A DNA stretch of 64,000 bases, taken from positions 62,001 through 126,000 of the forward strand of contig JAHREJ010000002.1 in the NCBI GenBank assembly GCA_021733645.1, read 5' to 3'. Origin of the DNA: Bacillus subtilis subsp. subtilis (GTDB lineage: Bacteria > Pseudomonadota > Gammaproteobacteria > Xanthomonadales > Xanthomonadaceae). A model generated the notes under the pieces. The model was not told where the DNA came from and made no database searches. It saw nothing but the letters and a program-made list of their open reading frames with translations. How positions within the stretch are numbered: the first letter of the stretch is position 1; every line of letters starts with the position of its first letter. Positions 54,689 to 64,000 of the stretch are shown in pieces. The position numbers and the translations under genes were made by a program.

Positions 54689-56116
54689 CTAAAAACTATA
54701 TTTCGTGGTGAACTGCAGGCGGCTGATGTCGCCCTTGCGGCCATCCTCGATTTCGCGCACGCCGTACATCAGTTCGGCGCCGACATCGACCTTGGGCATC
54801 GGCGTGTAGAACACATTGCCGCGGATGCTCTGCACGCTCTTGGTAACCAGCGGGCCGAGGCTGCCATCGTTGTCGTAATCGCTGCGCGCGTAGATCAGGT
54901 TGGTACGCAGTTTCGGGGTGAAGGCATGCCGCCAGCCGACGTAGCCGGCCAGCACGCCGGTCGGGTTGAGCTCGTCGCGGGCGATGTCGTAGGCGGTATC
55001 GGCGGTCACGCCAAGGCCCACGTAGCGGGCAATGCCCTCACCGCCACTGACCTGGTAATGCAGGGTGTCGCTGCTGCCCATGACCCACTTGCCGCCCAGG
55101 GTCAGGCCGCCGCCGATCTTGTCGGCCTTGGCACCGGTGGCCTGGTTGTCGATCTGCAGCTGGCGTACCACGCCGCCCACGCCGAAGGTGCCCCAATCGC
55201 CCTTCCAGCCGTAACGCAGGGTCAGATCGGGCAGCGCGCCGCGATCGGAGTTGCTGGCCACGTTGGTCCACGCCCCGGTGATCGGATTGCGGGTGCCGGT
55301 GAGCACGGTGGTTTCCGGGTTCTCCAGCGCCACGCTGAAGCCGCCCTGGGTGTAACGGATCTGCGCCTGGCGCACGAACAGCACGCCGTCGGTGGGACCG
55401 ACGAAATCGGCCGCTTCCGGCAGCGAGGCCGCGTCCATGAAGTTGGACCAGGTCTGGCCGGCCAGCCAGTTGTTCCAATACATGTAGGCGTGGCGCAGGG
55501 TCACGCCGTAGGTGTTGGTGGCAGTCTGGTTGCCCAGCGAATTGCCGAAGAAATCCATCTCGAAGAACGCACCGGCCTTGTTGCCGCCGTCACTGATGTT
55601 GTCGATGCCCAGGTTGAAGCGCGAGAACTTGGCGTGGGCGTTGTAATCCACGTCCGAGCGCTTGCCGCTGCCGCCAGCACCGGCCACCGGGGTCTGCCCC
55701 GGCAGGTACAGCGCGCGGCCGGTGGCATCGTCGGCCAACTGGCCATCGCCGGTCTGGGTGGCCAGGAAATCGGCCTTGATGAAGCCGCCGATCTTGACCG
55801 TGGTGCCCGGCGCGGCGCCCGGGGTGATGGTGGTGACCTGGATAGGCTGCTTGCCTGCCGGTACCTGGGCGGACAGCGGCTGCTGTGCCTGCACGGTCTT
55901 CACCGCGCTGACATCGGTCTGGGCCTGGCTGATCTGGGTCTGTTGCTGCTGGCTGGTGTTGACCAGCATCTGTACCTGACGCTCCAGCTCGGCGATGCGT
56001 GCTTCCAGCGCCTTCTCTTTGGCAGTGTCGGCGAACGCCATGCCTGGCGCGATCAACGCAACGAACAGGGCGGCCGCCAACGGCCGGCGTGTCGTCTTCA
56101 ATAAACGGTGGCTCAT
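54689..56116 (-). CDS. DcaP-like outer-membrane porin
   Basis: A 475-aa protein with a Sec signal (LAAALFVALIAPGMAFA), a coiled-coil N-terminal part (KEKALEARIAELERQVQMLV; Gln-rich next), then a beta-barrel of repeated aromatic strands ending with LQFTTKYSF (terminal Phe). This is the layout of DcaP, a trimeric porin for dicarboxylates and other negatively charged small molecules. GAGAGGG precedes ATG 56116. It is divergent from acs, sharing its upstream region, so co-regulation with acetate metabolism is plausible. Confidence 0.88.
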   Translation of the reverse strand: MSHRLLKTTRRPLAAALFVALIAPGMAFADTAKEKALEARIAELERQVQMLVNTSQQQQTQISQAQTDVSAVKTVQAQQPLSAQVPAGKQPIQVTTITPGAAPGTTVKIGGFIKADFLATQTGDGQLADDATGRALYLPGQTPVAGAGGSGKRSDVDYNAHAKFSRFNLGIDNISDGGNKAGAFFEMDFFGNSLGNQTATNTYGVTLRHAYMYWNNWLAGQTWSNFMDAASLPEAADFVGPTDGVLFVRQAQIRYTQGGFSVALENPETTVLTGTRNPITGAWTNVASNSDRGALPDLTLRYGWKGDWGTFGVGGVVRQLQIDNQATGAKADKIGGGLTLGGKWVMGSSDTLHYQVSGGEGIARYVGLGVTADTAYDIARDELNPTGVLAGYVGWRHAFTPKLRTNLIYARSDYDNDGSLGPLVTKSVQSIRGNVFYTPMPKVDVGAELMYGVREIEDGRKGDISRLQFTTKYSF

Positions 56117-56553
56117 GTTGCCCTCTCTCCCGGGTGGCAAGTCGAACGCCGCGCTGGGCACGGTCGAGCCGACAGTGGGGCCGCGCCGTCCAAAGCGGCT
56201 ATTGGCCATTAGTCGTACTCGCCCATCGGGCGAGCACGACCCGGACGCCAACGGCGGACGGCAGGTGCCGCAGGCACCTGGGCAGGTACCGCCCGTTGGT
56301 CGGTACGCTCTCGGTCACAGACAACGCAACACCCTCCCACCAAAGGCCCAAACGGACCGGCACCCACCGACCGCCGATCGCGGTCCCACACCGCACGCCC
56401 CACCCTCACGCGTCCCTTGCGCTCACCCGGCGTTCGACCAAGGTCTAAGCAGCCCAACAGCGCGAAGGAGGGTGGATGCGGCAAACTGAGGGGGAGAGAC
56501 CGCACCTTATGCTGCGGTCGCACAACCCAAATCCAGTTGCCAGTGAGGGTGTC
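56117..56553. other. Divergent control region between the porin and acs genes
   Basis: About 437 bp with no credible gene. It holds a degenerate REP-like palindrome (GTACCGCCCGTTGGTCGGTAC, 56286-56306). About 40 bp before the acs ATG is a small hairpin (GACCGCA and TGCGGTC around CCTTATGC) that overlaps a possible -10 (TTATGCT). Promoters for both genes must lie here. Confidence 0.5.
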
Positions 56554-58497
56554 ATGGCTGATCTTTACCCCGTCAAGGCGGATTTTTCCGCCAAGGCGCG
56601 CATTGACAAGAACAAGTACGAAACGCTTTACCGCGAATCGATCGAGCACCCGGATGCTTTCTGGGGCAAGGCTGCGCAGCGCCTGCAATGGTTCAAGAAG
56701 CCGACCACGATCAAGAACGTCAGCTACGACCTCGACGATTTCCGCATCAAGTGGTTCGAAGACGGCGAGCTCAACGCCAGCGTCAACTGCCTGGACCGCC
56801 AGCTCGAGCAGCGCGGCGACAAGGTCGCCTTGCTGTTCGAACCGGACAGCCCGGATGCCGCGGCGCAGGGTGTCACCTACCGCGAGCTGTACGAGCGCGT
56901 GTGCCGGCTCGGCAATGCGCTGCGCAACCTGGGCGTGCAGAAGGGTGACCGGGTCACCATCTACCTGCCGATGATCGTCGATGCGGCCGTGGCCATGCTG
57001 GCCTGCGCGCGCATCGGTGCCGTGCACTCGGTAGTGTTCGGTGGTTTCGCGCCGAATTCGATCGCCGACCGGGTAATCGACTGCGCCAGCAAACTCATCA
57101 TCACCGCCGATGAAGGGCTGCGCGGCGGCCGCCGGATCCCGCTCAAGGCCAACGTCGACGCCGCGCTCAAGCTGCCGGGCACCACCACCGTGGAAACGGT
57201 GCTGGTGGTCCGCCACACCGGCGGCGCGGTGGACATGCAGGCCCCGCGCGACCGCTGGTTCCACGACGTGGTGGATGCGCAGCCGGCACAGTGCGAGCCG
57301 GAGCGGATGAACGCCGAAGACCCGCTGTTCATCCTGTATACCTCCGGCTCCACCGGCAAGCCCAAGGGCGTGCTGCACACCACCGGTGGCTACCTGCTGT
57401 ACGCCGCCTACACCCATGAAGCGGTGTTCGACCTGCGCGAGGACGACATCTACTGGTGCACCGCCGACGTCGGCTGGGTCACCGGCCACAGCTACATCGT
57501 CTACGGCCCGCTGGCCAACGGCGCCACCTCGTTGATGTTTGAAGGCGTGCCGAACTTCCCCAACACCTCGCGCTTCTGGGACGTAATCGACAAGCACCAG
57601 GTGAGCATCTTCTACACCGCGCCCACCGCCATCCGCGCGTTGATGCGCGAAGGCGACGCGCCGGTCACGCGCACTTCGCGCGCCTCGCTGCGCCTGCTGG
57701 GCAGCGTGGGCGAGCCGATCAATCCCGAAGCATGGCGCTGGTACTACGAAGTGGTCGGCGACAGCCGCTGCCCGATCGTGGACACCTGGTGGCAGACCGA
57801 AACCGGCGGCATCCTGATTTCGCCGCTGCCCGGCGCGGTCGACCTCAAGCCCGGCTCGGCCACCCTGCCCTTCTTCGGCGTGCAGCCGGCGCTGGTCAAC
57901 GCCGATGGCGAGATCAAGGACGGCGCCACCGAAGGCAACCTGATCATCCGTGACTCGTGGCCTGGCCAGATGCGCAGCGTCTACGGCGACCACCAGCGCT
58001 TCATCGACACCTATTTCCGTACCTATCCGGGCAGCTACTTCACCGGTGATGGCTGCCGCCGCGACGAAGACGGCTACTACTGGATCACCGGCCGCGTGGA
58101 CGATGTGATCAACGTGTCCGGCCACCGCATCGGCACCGCCGAAGTGGAAAGCGCGCTGGTATCGCACCCGAAGGTGGCTGAAGCGGCCGTGGTCGGCTTC
58201 CCGCATGACATCAAGGGCCAGGGCATCTATGCCTACGTCACCCTGATCGCCGACCAGACGCCCAGCGACGAACTGCACAAGGAGTTGATCGCCTGGGTGC
58301 GCAAGGAGATCGGACCGATCGCCGCGCCCGACCACCTGCAGTGGGCACCGGGCCTGCCCAAGACGCGTTCGGGCAAGATCATGCGCCGTATCCTGCGCAA
58401 GATCGCCGAGAACGCGCCGGACCAGCTGGGTGACACCTCGACCCTGGCCGATCCGTCGGTGGTGGCCTCGTTGGTGGAAGAACGCAAGGTTAAATAA
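56554..58497 (+). CDS. acs: Acetyl-CoA synthetase
   Basis: A 647-aa AMP-forming acetate-CoA ligase of standard length. Key motifs: [19 protein letters not shown] (P-loop-like AMP site), [38 protein letters not shown], and [14 protein letters not shown] with the Lys608 that is acetylated in relatives to switch the enzyme off. It scavenges acetate into acetyl-CoA. ATG 56554 begins the family sequence [11 protein letters not shown]. The neighbouring CrbR/CrbS-like regulators are known to control acs in Vibrio and Pseudomonas. Confidence 0.97.
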   Translation: MADLYPVKADFSAKARIDKNKYETLYRESIEHPDAFWGKAAQRLQWFKKPTTIKNVSYDLDDFRIKWFEDGELNASVNCLDRQLEQRGDKVALLFEPDSPDAAAQGVTYRELYERVCRLGNALRNLGVQKGDRVTIYLPMIVDAAVAMLACARIGAVHSVVFGGFAPNSIADRVIDCASKLIITADEGLRGGRRIPLKANVDAALKLPGTTTVETVLVVRHTGGAVDMQAPRDRWFHDVVDAQPAQCEPERMNAEDPLFILYTSGSTGKPKGVLHTTGGYLLYAAYTHEAVFDLREDDIYWCTADVGWVTGHSYIVYGPLANGATSLMFEGVPNFPNTSRFWDVIDKHQVSIFYTAPTAIRALMREGDAPVTRTSRASLRLLGSVGEPINPEAWRWYYEVVGDSRCPIVDTWWQTETGGILISPLPGAVDLKPGSATLPFFGVQPALVNADGEIKDGATEGNLIIRDSWPGQMRSVYGDHQRFIDTYFRTYPGSYFTGDGCRRDEDGYYWITGRVDDVINVSGHRIGTAEVESALVSHPKVAEAAVVGFPHDIKGQGIYAYVTLIADQTPSDELHKELIAWVRKEIGPIAAPDHLQWAPGLPKTRSGKIMRRILRKIAENAPDQLGDTSTLADPSVVASLVEERKVK

Positions 58498-58623
58498 AGC
58501 CCGCCAAGACCGGCGCAGGATGGGAACCGTGGTGACCGGCGTGGAGGGGCGCTGGTCACCCCTGGACTGTAATCCTGCACATGGTCACGGTGCCTGTCGG
58601 CTCCATCTGATTAGCTATCCCCC

Positions 58624-59289
58624 ATGACAACCCTCCTGATTGCCGATGACCACCCGCTGTTCCGCGAAGCCCTTCGCGGCGCCGTGCAACGCGTCATTCC
58701 CGGCGTGCAGCTGTTCGAGGCCGACAGCGTGGAAGCGCTGTACCAGCTGGCCGACCAGCACACCGACGCCGACCTGGTCCTGATGGACCTCAACATGCCC
58801 GGCGCCCAGGGCTTCAATGCGCTGGTGCACATGCGGGCGCTGCACCCCCAGCTGCCGGTGGTGGTGGTGTCGGCCCGCGAAGAACCCACGGTGATGCGGC
58901 GTGCGCTCGACCACGGCGCCTTCGGGTTCATTCCCAAGTCCGCCGATTCGGACACCATCGGCCACGCGCTGGGCACCATCCTGGATGGCGAAACCTGGGC
59001 CCCGCCAGAGGCGCACAACGTGCCGCCCACCGGGCGCGAAGAACGCGAGATCGGCCAACGCCTGCGCGAACTCACCCCGCAGCAGTTCCGCGTGCTGCAG
59101 ATGCTCGGCGCCGGCCGGCTCAACAAGCAGATCGCCTACGACCTCAACGTTTCCGAAGCCACGATCAAGGCCCACGTCACCGCGATCCTGCGCAAGCTGG
59201 GGGTGACCAACCGCACCCAAGCGGTGCTGATGGCCGGCAAGTTGGCCATCGACGACGAACAGATCGTGTTGCCGCCGGAAGAAGATTGA
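58624..59289 (+). CDS. LuxR-family response regulator (CrbR/ErbR-like)
   Basis: A 221-aa regulator with a receiver domain (LLIADDHPLFREALRGAVQR; phospho-acceptor Asp55 in VLMDLNMPG) and a C-terminal LuxR HTH (LNKQIAYDLNVSEATIKAHV). It follows acs by 126 bp on the same strand, and a CrbS-type kinase is encoded 1 kb away. In Vibrio and Pseudomonas, CrbR (ErbR) activated by CrbS turns on acs during the acetate switch; the same job is inferred here. Confidence 0.88.
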   Translation: MTTLLIADDHPLFREALRGAVQRVIPGVQLFEADSVEALYQLADQHTDADLVLMDLNMPGAQGFNALVHMRALHPQLPVVVVSAREEPTVMRRALDHGAFGFIPKSADSDTIGHALGTILDGETWAPPEAHNVPPTGREEREIGQRLRELTPQQFRVLQMLGAGRLNKQIAYDLNVSEATIKAHVTAILRKLGVTNRTQAVLMAGKLAIDDEQIVLPPEED

Positions 59290-59485
59290 GAGGGCGCTTT
59301 GGCAGCGGGCGGCGGCCCGGTGTTGAGGCCGCACGTTCGTTGGGCCACCGGCCAATCGCCGGCGCCGGGGTCGCGCCCTGGCGCACGGGAGCAGCCACGG
59401 ACAGTCGGCTCTACCCGCTCCGGCGGTCCTGCCGCGTTATAGCCACAGCTATGAATGCCAGCGTTACCTGCGCAATTGGCCGTAA

Positions 59486-59514
59486 TTGCTCGATGTCGCG
59501 CACCCGGTGATAAG
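59486..59514 (+). promoter_or_regulatory. Likely sigma-70 promoter for mntP
   Basis: TTGCTC (59486-59491) and GATAAG (59509-59514) are separated by 17 bp and lie just before the riboswitch aptamer. Transcription would start near 59521. Confidence 0.55.
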
Positions 59515-59519
59515 CTTCG

Positions 59520-59630
59520 CGTCCCCTTGGGGAGTAGCCTGATTCCTGCTGCAGGAATCGCCCGCATCAACATGCTCGGCCAGTGCGCCGTGGTGCGGGT
59601 AGCCATCTTGGTTGGCGAGACCAGCGGTCC
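59520..59630 (+). promoter_or_regulatory. yybP-ykoY (manganese) riboswitch upstream of mntP
   Basis: The region carries the family's most conserved blocks: TTGGGGAGTAGCC at 59527-59539 and GGCGAGACC at 59614-59622, with stem-forming sequence between (CGATTCCTGC/GCAGGAAT-like pairing at 59541-59558). It precedes a manganese exporter gene by about 70 bp, the classic setting. In the family high Mn2+ binds the aptamer and turns expression on. The expression platform probably lies in 59630-59701 and I could not resolve it. The stretch 59290-59485 before it holds nothing recognised. Confidence 0.8.
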
Positions 59631-59701
59631 GCGTGCGCAACGACAGGTTGGGCGCGTCCGCGGTCCGTTGCTCGCCCTCGCCCGACCTGCCGTGTACCCC
59701 A

Positions 59702-60283
59702 ATGTCCCCCATCTCGATCCTGCTGATCGGCTTTGCCATGTCCACCGATGCCTTCGCTGCGGCGATCGGCAAGGGCGCGGCCATGCGCAAGCCCCGCTTT
59801 CCCGATGCCCTGCGCGCCGGCCTCATCTTCGGCGTCATCGAAGCCATCACCCCGGTGATCGGCTGGCTGCTCGGGCGCGCCGCCCTGCAGTACGTGGAAG
59901 CCTTCGACCACTGGATCGCCTTCGGCCTGCTGGGCGCGCTTGGCGTGCACATGATCATCAACGGCATCCGCCCGGGTGATGCGGCAGACGACGAAGACAC
60001 CAGCAAACACCACGGCTTCTGGCGCCTGGCCGTCACCGGCTTTGCCACCAGCATCGACGCGATGGCCGTAGGCATCGGCCTGGCCTTCATCGACGTCAAC
60101 ATCGGTGTCATGGCCCTGGTCATCGGCCTGTGCACGCTCACGATGGTCACCGCCGGCATCATGCTGGGCCGCGTGCTGGGCAATATGGTCGGCAAGCGCG
60201 CGGAGATCGTCGGCGGCGTGATCCTGATCATCATCGGCGCCACCATCCTGTACGAGCACATGACCGGCGCAATGGGCGGATAA
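59702..60283 (+). CDS. mntP: Manganese exporter MntP
   Basis: A 193-aa six-helix membrane protein with the two mirrored MntP motifs: [20 protein letters not shown] in the first half and [20 protein letters not shown] in the second; the Asp residues in each bind Mn2+. It lowers toxic manganese. ATG 59702 is used. Regulation is by the upstream yybP-ykoY riboswitch. It lies between the CrbR-like and CrbS-like genes but is unlikely to be functionally part of them. Confidence 0.95.
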   Translation: MSPISILLIGFAMSTDAFAAAIGKGAAMRKPRFPDALRAGLIFGVIEAITPVIGWLLGRAALQYVEAFDHWIAFGLLGALGVHMIINGIRPGDAADDEDTSKHHGFWRLAVTGFATSIDAMAVGIGLAFIDVNIGVMALVIGLCTLTMVTAGIMLGRVLGNMVGKRAEIVGGVILIIIGATILYEHMTGAMGG

Positions 60284-60300
60284 CGGCCTGTACCGCGCGG

Positions 60301-63300
60301 CTACAGATCGCCGCGCGGTGCGTGGAAGGCAGCCAGGAACGCGCGCAGCGACGCCGGCTTGATCGGCTTGGTCAACAAGCGGTAGCCGCGCTCGCGCGCC
60401 ATGCGCTTCAACTCATCGCGCCCATCGGCGGTCAGCAGGGCCCCGGGGATCGCACGCCCGGCCTTGTCGCGCAGCGCGATCAGCGTGTCCAATCCATCCA
60501 GACGATCATGCAGGTGGTAATCCACCAGCATCACATCCGGATGCATCTCCACTCTTTCCAATGCCTGGTCCACGGTACTGGCGGTGATGACCTCCACCTG
60601 CCAGCGCCCCAGCAACGCGCGCATGCCATCCAGAATCTCCTGGTCGTTGTCCACGCACAGCACGCGCATTCCGGCCAGTGAATCGGTCCGCGTCTGCGTT
60701 GGTGTGGGCGAGGCCAGCACCGAGGCCGGCAAGGCGGGCGCATCCACCCGTGGCAGCATGATCGAGAACATGCTGCCGCTACCGACCCGGCTCCGTGCGT
60801 TGAGCCGGTGGTCCAGCAGCCGCGAAATGCGCTGGCAGATCGACAACCCCAACCCCAGCCCCTGTTCGCCCCAGTCGAAGGGCTGCTGGTAGCGGTGGAA
60901 CTCATCGAAGATCTGTTGCATATGGTGCTCGGGAATACCCGGCCCGGTATCCCACACCTGCAGTTCCACCTCGTCCCCGCGGTGGCGTACCGCCAGCACG
61001 ATGCGGCCCTGGCGCGTGTAGCGCAGCGCGTTGGCCAGGAAGTTCTGCAGCACCCGGCGCAGCAGCCGGCGGTCGCTGCGCACCCAGGCCGGGCGTGCCG
61101 ACAGGTCCATGCGCAGGCCGCGCCCTGCCGCTACCGGCGAATACTGCGCAGCCAGTTCGCGCATCAGCAGGCTCACGTCGAAATCGCCGATCACCGGATG
61201 CAGGCCACCGGCATCCAGCCGCGATACGTCCAGCAACCCGTCCAGCAGCTCTTCGGCGGCACGCAGCGAAGCGTCCACGCGTTCGGCCAGATGGCGCTGT
61301 TCTTCGTTGTTGTGGTGGCTCTCGCGCAGCGCCGAGGCAAACAGGCGTGCCGCGTTCAGCGGCTGCAGCACGTCATGGCTGATGGCGGCCAGGAAGCGGG
61401 TTTTGGACTGCTGCGCCACTTCGGCCTCGTGCGAGCGCTCGGCCACGCGCTGTTCCAGGGTTTCGTTGGCTTCCAGCAGCGCTTTTTCGGCGTGCTTGTA
61501 ATCGGTGATGTCGTTGTAGCTGGTCACGTAACCGCCGCCGGGCAGCGCCTGGCCGCGCATTTCGATCACCTTGCCATCGCTGCGGGTGCGCTCGAAGATA
61601 TGCGGCGAACCGGCCCGCATGTAGCCGATGCGACGGTTGATCTGCACGTCGATGTCGCCCTCGCCCAGCTCACCACGCTCGGCGTTGTAGCGGATCAGGT
61701 CGGCCACCGGGCGGCCCACGTACAGCATGCCGTCGGGGTAACCGAACATCTGCTGATAGCGGCGGTTCCACGCGGTCAGGCGCATGTCCGGGTCGACCAC
61801 GCTGACCCCGGCGCTGATGTTTTCCAGCGTGGTGGACAGGATCTCCCGGTTGAAGCGCAGCTCCTGGCCGGCCTCGTCCAGCACCGCCACCACTTCGCCC
61901 AGGTCCATGCCCGAGCCGCGCAGCAGGCTGGTCAGCAGCAGCCGCGCCGATGCCGCGCCGATCGAGGCCGCCAGCAGGCGCTCGGTGAACTGCACCCAGG
62001 CGCGGTCGGCCGGGGCCGAGGCCTGCAGTTCACGGCCCATCGACTGGGCCTGTTCGAAGAACGAACGCCGCGCATGGCGGTCGCCCACCACGCGCGAGGC
62101 AAGCGCCAGCAGGTCTTCCACGTGCACATGGCCCGGCCACGCGCCCGCTACCGACGGCCGCTGCGCATACGGGTCCAGGAATGGCGCCGCGCGCAGGCGC
62201 TCGTCCACGCCCGGGCGCCAGCGCACCGATACCAGCAGCATCGCTGCGGCGTTGACCAGCAGCGACCAGAACGTACCGTGGGTCAGCGGGTCCCACCCGC
62301 TCATGCCGAACAGGCGCTGCGGTTGCAGCCACGCAATCCCGAACGGGCCCTGCACCAGCCACGCCGCGTCCATCCAGCCGGCATGGGTCAGTGCCGGCAA
62401 CAGCAACGTATACACCCAGGTGGCGAAGCCGAGCAGCATGCCCACTTCCACGCCCCGGCGGCTGGCCCCGCGCCAGTACAGGCCACCGATCAGGCCCGGT
62501 GCGAACTGCGCCACCGCCGCGAATGCCATCAGCCCATACGAGGCCAACGTGCTGTCGTTGCTGCTGCCGCGGTAATAGCTGTAGGCGGCCAGCGCCAGCA
62601 GCAGGATGGCGGTGCGCCGGATCCACAGCACCCGCGAGGCCACGTCGGCCGCTTCCTGGTGGTCGCCACTGCGGCGCAGCAGCACCGGCATCACCAGGTC
62701 GTTGCTGACCATGGTGGCCAGCGCGATCGAGGCCACGATGACCATGCCGGTGGCGGCCGAGAAGCCGCCCACGTAGGCCACCAGCGCCAGGAACTTGCGC
62801 CCCTCGGCCAGTGGCAGGGCCAGCACCATGCTGTCGTCGGCCACGCTGCCGCCGGTGCCGAACAGGGTCACCCCGGCGGTGGCGATCGGGATCACCATTG
62901 CCGAAATGATCACCAGGTAGGCACCGAACATCCAGCGCGCCCGGCGGATATCGCGCACGTCGCCGCACTCCACCACGGCCACGTGGAACTGGCGGGGCAG
63001 GCAGATGATCGCCAGGAAACTGAGCAGGGTCTGCGAGATGAAGCCTACCGGTGGCAAGCCGGCAAACAGCGTGTGCGCCGACTGCAGCACCGCATCGGTG
63101 CGGTCGTTGAGCCACAGGTAGGCAAACAGCCCCAACGCCACCATTGCGATCAGTTTGATCAGCGATTCCAGCGCAATGGCCAGCATCATGCCGTGGTGGT
63201 GCTCGGTGGCATCCACCTGGCGGGTACCAAACAGCGTGGCGAACAAGGCCATCAGCAGCGCCACATACAGCGCCGGGTCGGTGAAGAAACCGGTGGGCCC

Positions 63301-63750
63301 CACGTTGCCGGTGAGCACCTGCAGGCTCATGGCCACCGCTTTGTACTGCAGGGCCAGGTACGGCACGATGCCGATCAGCGCGATCACCGCCACCAGCGCG
63401 GCCAGCCGCCGCGAGCGACCGAACCGCGACGAAATGAAGTCGGCGATGGACACCACGTTCTGGCTGCGGGCAATCAGCGCCAGGCGTTCGATGATGCGCC
63501 AGCCGAACAGCCACAGCAGCAGCGGCCCCAGGTAGATGGGCAGGTAGCCGATGCCGTTGCGCACGGCCGTACCCACCGCGCCGTAGAAGGTCCACGACGA
63601 GCAGTACACCGCCAGCGCCAGGCTGTAGACCACCGGGCGCAGCCACGGCCGGTCCGGGTACATCGGGCGACGGTCGCCCCACCACGCCACGCCGAACAAC
63701 AGCGCGGCATAGGCCACCGATACCAACAGCAGGATCCAGCTGGAGACCAC
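60301..63750 (-). CDS. CrbS-like hybrid sensor: sodium/solute symporter domain, PAS, histidine kinase, receiver
   Basis: A 1149-aa membrane protein. Residues about 1-500 form a 12-13-helix sodium:solute symporter (SSS) domain (VVSIADFISSRFGRS; ALQYKAVAMSLQVL). A PAS-like domain follows (MRLTAWNRRYQQMFGYPDG), then a HisKA domain with His791 (FLAAISHDVLQPLNAARLFA), an HATPase domain (DTGPGIPEH) and a C-terminal receiver with Asp1077 (VMLVDYHLHD). This is the CrbS/MxtR layout that controls acs through CrbR. A GTG start at 63750 is used. It is convergent with mntP. The symporter domain may sense a substrate rather than carry it. Confidence 0.93.
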   Translation of the reverse strand: MVSSWILLLVSVAYAALLFGVAWWGDRRPMYPDRPWLRPVVYSLALAVYCSSWTFYGAVGTAVRNGIGYLPIYLGPLLLWLFGWRIIERLALIARSQNVVSIADFISSRFGRSRRLAALVAVIALIGIVPYLALQYKAVAMSLQVLTGNVGPTGFFTDPALYVALLMALFATLFGTRQVDATEHHHGMMLAIALESLIKLIAMVALGLFAYLWLNDRTDAVLQSAHTLFAGLPPVGFISQTLLSFLAIICLPRQFHVAVVECGDVRDIRRARWMFGAYLVIISAMVIPIATAGVTLFGTGGSVADDSMVLALPLAEGRKFLALVAYVGGFSAATGMVIVASIALATMVSNDLVMPVLLRRSGDHQEAADVASRVLWIRRTAILLLALAAYSYYRGSSNDSTLASYGLMAFAAVAQFAPGLIGGLYWRGASRRGVEVGMLLGFATWVYTLLLPALTHAGWMDAAWLVQGPFGIAWLQPQRLFGMSGWDPLTHGTFWSLLVNAAAMLLVSVRWRPGVDERLRAAPFLDPYAQRPSVAGAWPGHVHVEDLLALASRVVGDRHARRSFFEQAQSMGRELQASAPADRAWVQFTERLLAASIGAASARLLLTSLLRGSGMDLGEVVAVLDEAGQELRFNREILSTTLENISAGVSVVDPDMRLTAWNRRYQQMFGYPDGMLYVGRPVADLIRYNAERGELGEGDIDVQINRRIGYMRAGSPHIFERTRSDGKVIEMRGQALPGGGYVTSYNDITDYKHAEKALLEANETLEQRVAERSHEAEVAQQSKTRFLAAISHDVLQPLNAARLFASALRESHHNNEEQRHLAERVDASLRAAEELLDGLLDVSRLDAGGLHPVIGDFDVSLLMRELAAQYSPVAAGRGLRMDLSARPAWVRSDRRLLRRVLQNFLANALRYTRQGRIVLAVRHRGDEVELQVWDTGPGIPEHHMQQIFDEFHRYQQPFDWGEQGLGLGLSICQRISRLLDHRLNARSRVGSGSMFSIMLPRVDAPALPASVLASPTPTQTRTDSLAGMRVLCVDNDQEILDGMRALLGRWQVEVITASTVDQALERVEMHPDVMLVDYHLHDRLDGLDTLIALRDKAGRAIPGALLTADGRDELKRMARERGYRLLTKPIKPASLRAFLAAFHAPRGDL

Positions 63751-63777
63751 GGGGTGATTCCGTCAGGGCAGGGTCCA

Positions 63778-63811
63778 GTGTAGCCGGTGGCGCGGGCGCC
63801 ACCGGCTACAC
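63778..63811. repeat. Perfect 34-bp palindrome, SMAG-like
   Basis: GTGTAGCCGGTGGCGC and its exact complement around GG (16-bp arms). The start GTAG fits the REP family. It lies between the CrbS-like gene start and the next minus-strand gene end, so it could also influence the downstream end of that upstream transcript. Confidence 0.7.
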
Positions 63812-63844
63812 GGGTAGATCATCACCGTAGGCCGCGATCGCAGG

Positions 63845-64000
63845 TCACTCGGCCGGAACGCCCATTTCCTTCAACAGCGCCGGCGCCGGGTACACCTTGG
63901 CCAGCAGCCAGCGCAGGTAGCGCATGTCCACGTGCACGGCACGCTTGTAGCGCGGGTCGAACCACCAGCTGGCACTCACCGATTCCCAGTTGCTGTCGAA
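63845..64000 (-). CDS. C-terminal end of an unknown protein (runs off the window)
   Basis: The last 51 codons of a minus-strand gene end with VPAE and a TGA at 63845. The visible part (NWESVSASWWFDPRYKRAVH, RYLRWLLAKVYPAPALLKEM) is rich in aromatic and basic residues. I do not recognise the family. Its true start and function lie outside the window. Confidence 0.5.
   Translation of the reverse strand, partial: FDSNWESVSASWWFDPRYKRAVHVDMRYLRWLLAKVYPAPALLKEMGVPAE

Noticed and set aside
60808-63783. 991-codon plus-strand open frame opposite the CrbS-like gene
   Set aside because: Same antisense artefact; the minus strand encodes a clear SSS-kinase protein.

Overview
The window reads as about 64 kb of chromosome from a GC-rich member of the Xanthomonadaceae, most likely Stenotrophomonas or a close relative. 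The reasons are the protein families throughout, the gene neighbourhood (T6SS, rpmB-rpmG, parA-parB-rsmG), and the GTAG-starting short palindromes between genes, which look like the SMAG REP family described in Stenotrophomonas maltophilia. The species cannot be fixed from sequence alone. The parAB-rsmG block suggests, by inference, that the origin of replication is not far away.

Bases 1-22,800 hold a type VI secretion locus, almost all on the minus strand. In transcription order it runs tssB-tssC-hcp-tssE-tssF-tssG-tssH, an unknown 318-aa gene, a putative nuclease effector, a PAAR spike tip, ecfK-pknS (ECF sigma factor and Ser/Thr kinase), vgrG, a DUF6931-like gene, tagH (FHA), tssK-tssL and the start of tssM. 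tssA and tssJ are not in the window. Four nearly identical 16-bp sequences (minus strand TGAGACGAAWTGWCGG) lie upstream of the four likely transcription units (tssB, ecfK, vgrG, tssK). They are the best candidates for a shared control element, plausibly the EcfK promoter. A short stand-alone AraC-type DNA-binding protein is divergent from tssB.

Bases 22,900-35,400 carry mostly housekeeping or single genes: a universal stress protein, a maltose O-acetyltransferase-like enzyme, small membrane proteins, UvrD, an FAD/NAD(P)-binding protein, cardiolipin synthase, ribosomal proteins L28 and L33, a UDP-glycosyltransferase and a frameshifted NYN-domain gene. Upstream of the cardiolipin synthase gene sit two long hairpin repeats with conserved loops. 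A possible small RNA precedes the NYN gene.

Bases 35,400-43,200 hold an HME-RND metal efflux operon (czcA, czcB, czcC), a small exported His/Cys-rich protein just upstream, and a secreted DUF885 peptidase-like protein. Bases 43,400-51,300 hold a sugar-lipid modification operon (epimerase, GT2, LAB_N membrane protein), a SUFU-domain protein, a Cdd1-like HhH protein, parA-parB, rsmG, a phosphopantetheinyl transferase, a GlsB/YeaQ membrane protein and exonuclease III.

Bases 51,400-63,800 include a coniferyl-aldehyde-dehydrogenase-like gene and what looks like an acetate-use region: an MHS-type MFS transporter, a DcaP-like porin, acetyl-CoA synthetase (acs), a LuxR-type response regulator (CrbR-like) and a giant SSS-histidine kinase-receiver protein (CrbS-like). 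A manganese exporter (mntP) with a yybP-ykoY riboswitch lies between regulator and kinase. No tRNA, rRNA, CRISPR array, prophage or insertion sequence was seen.
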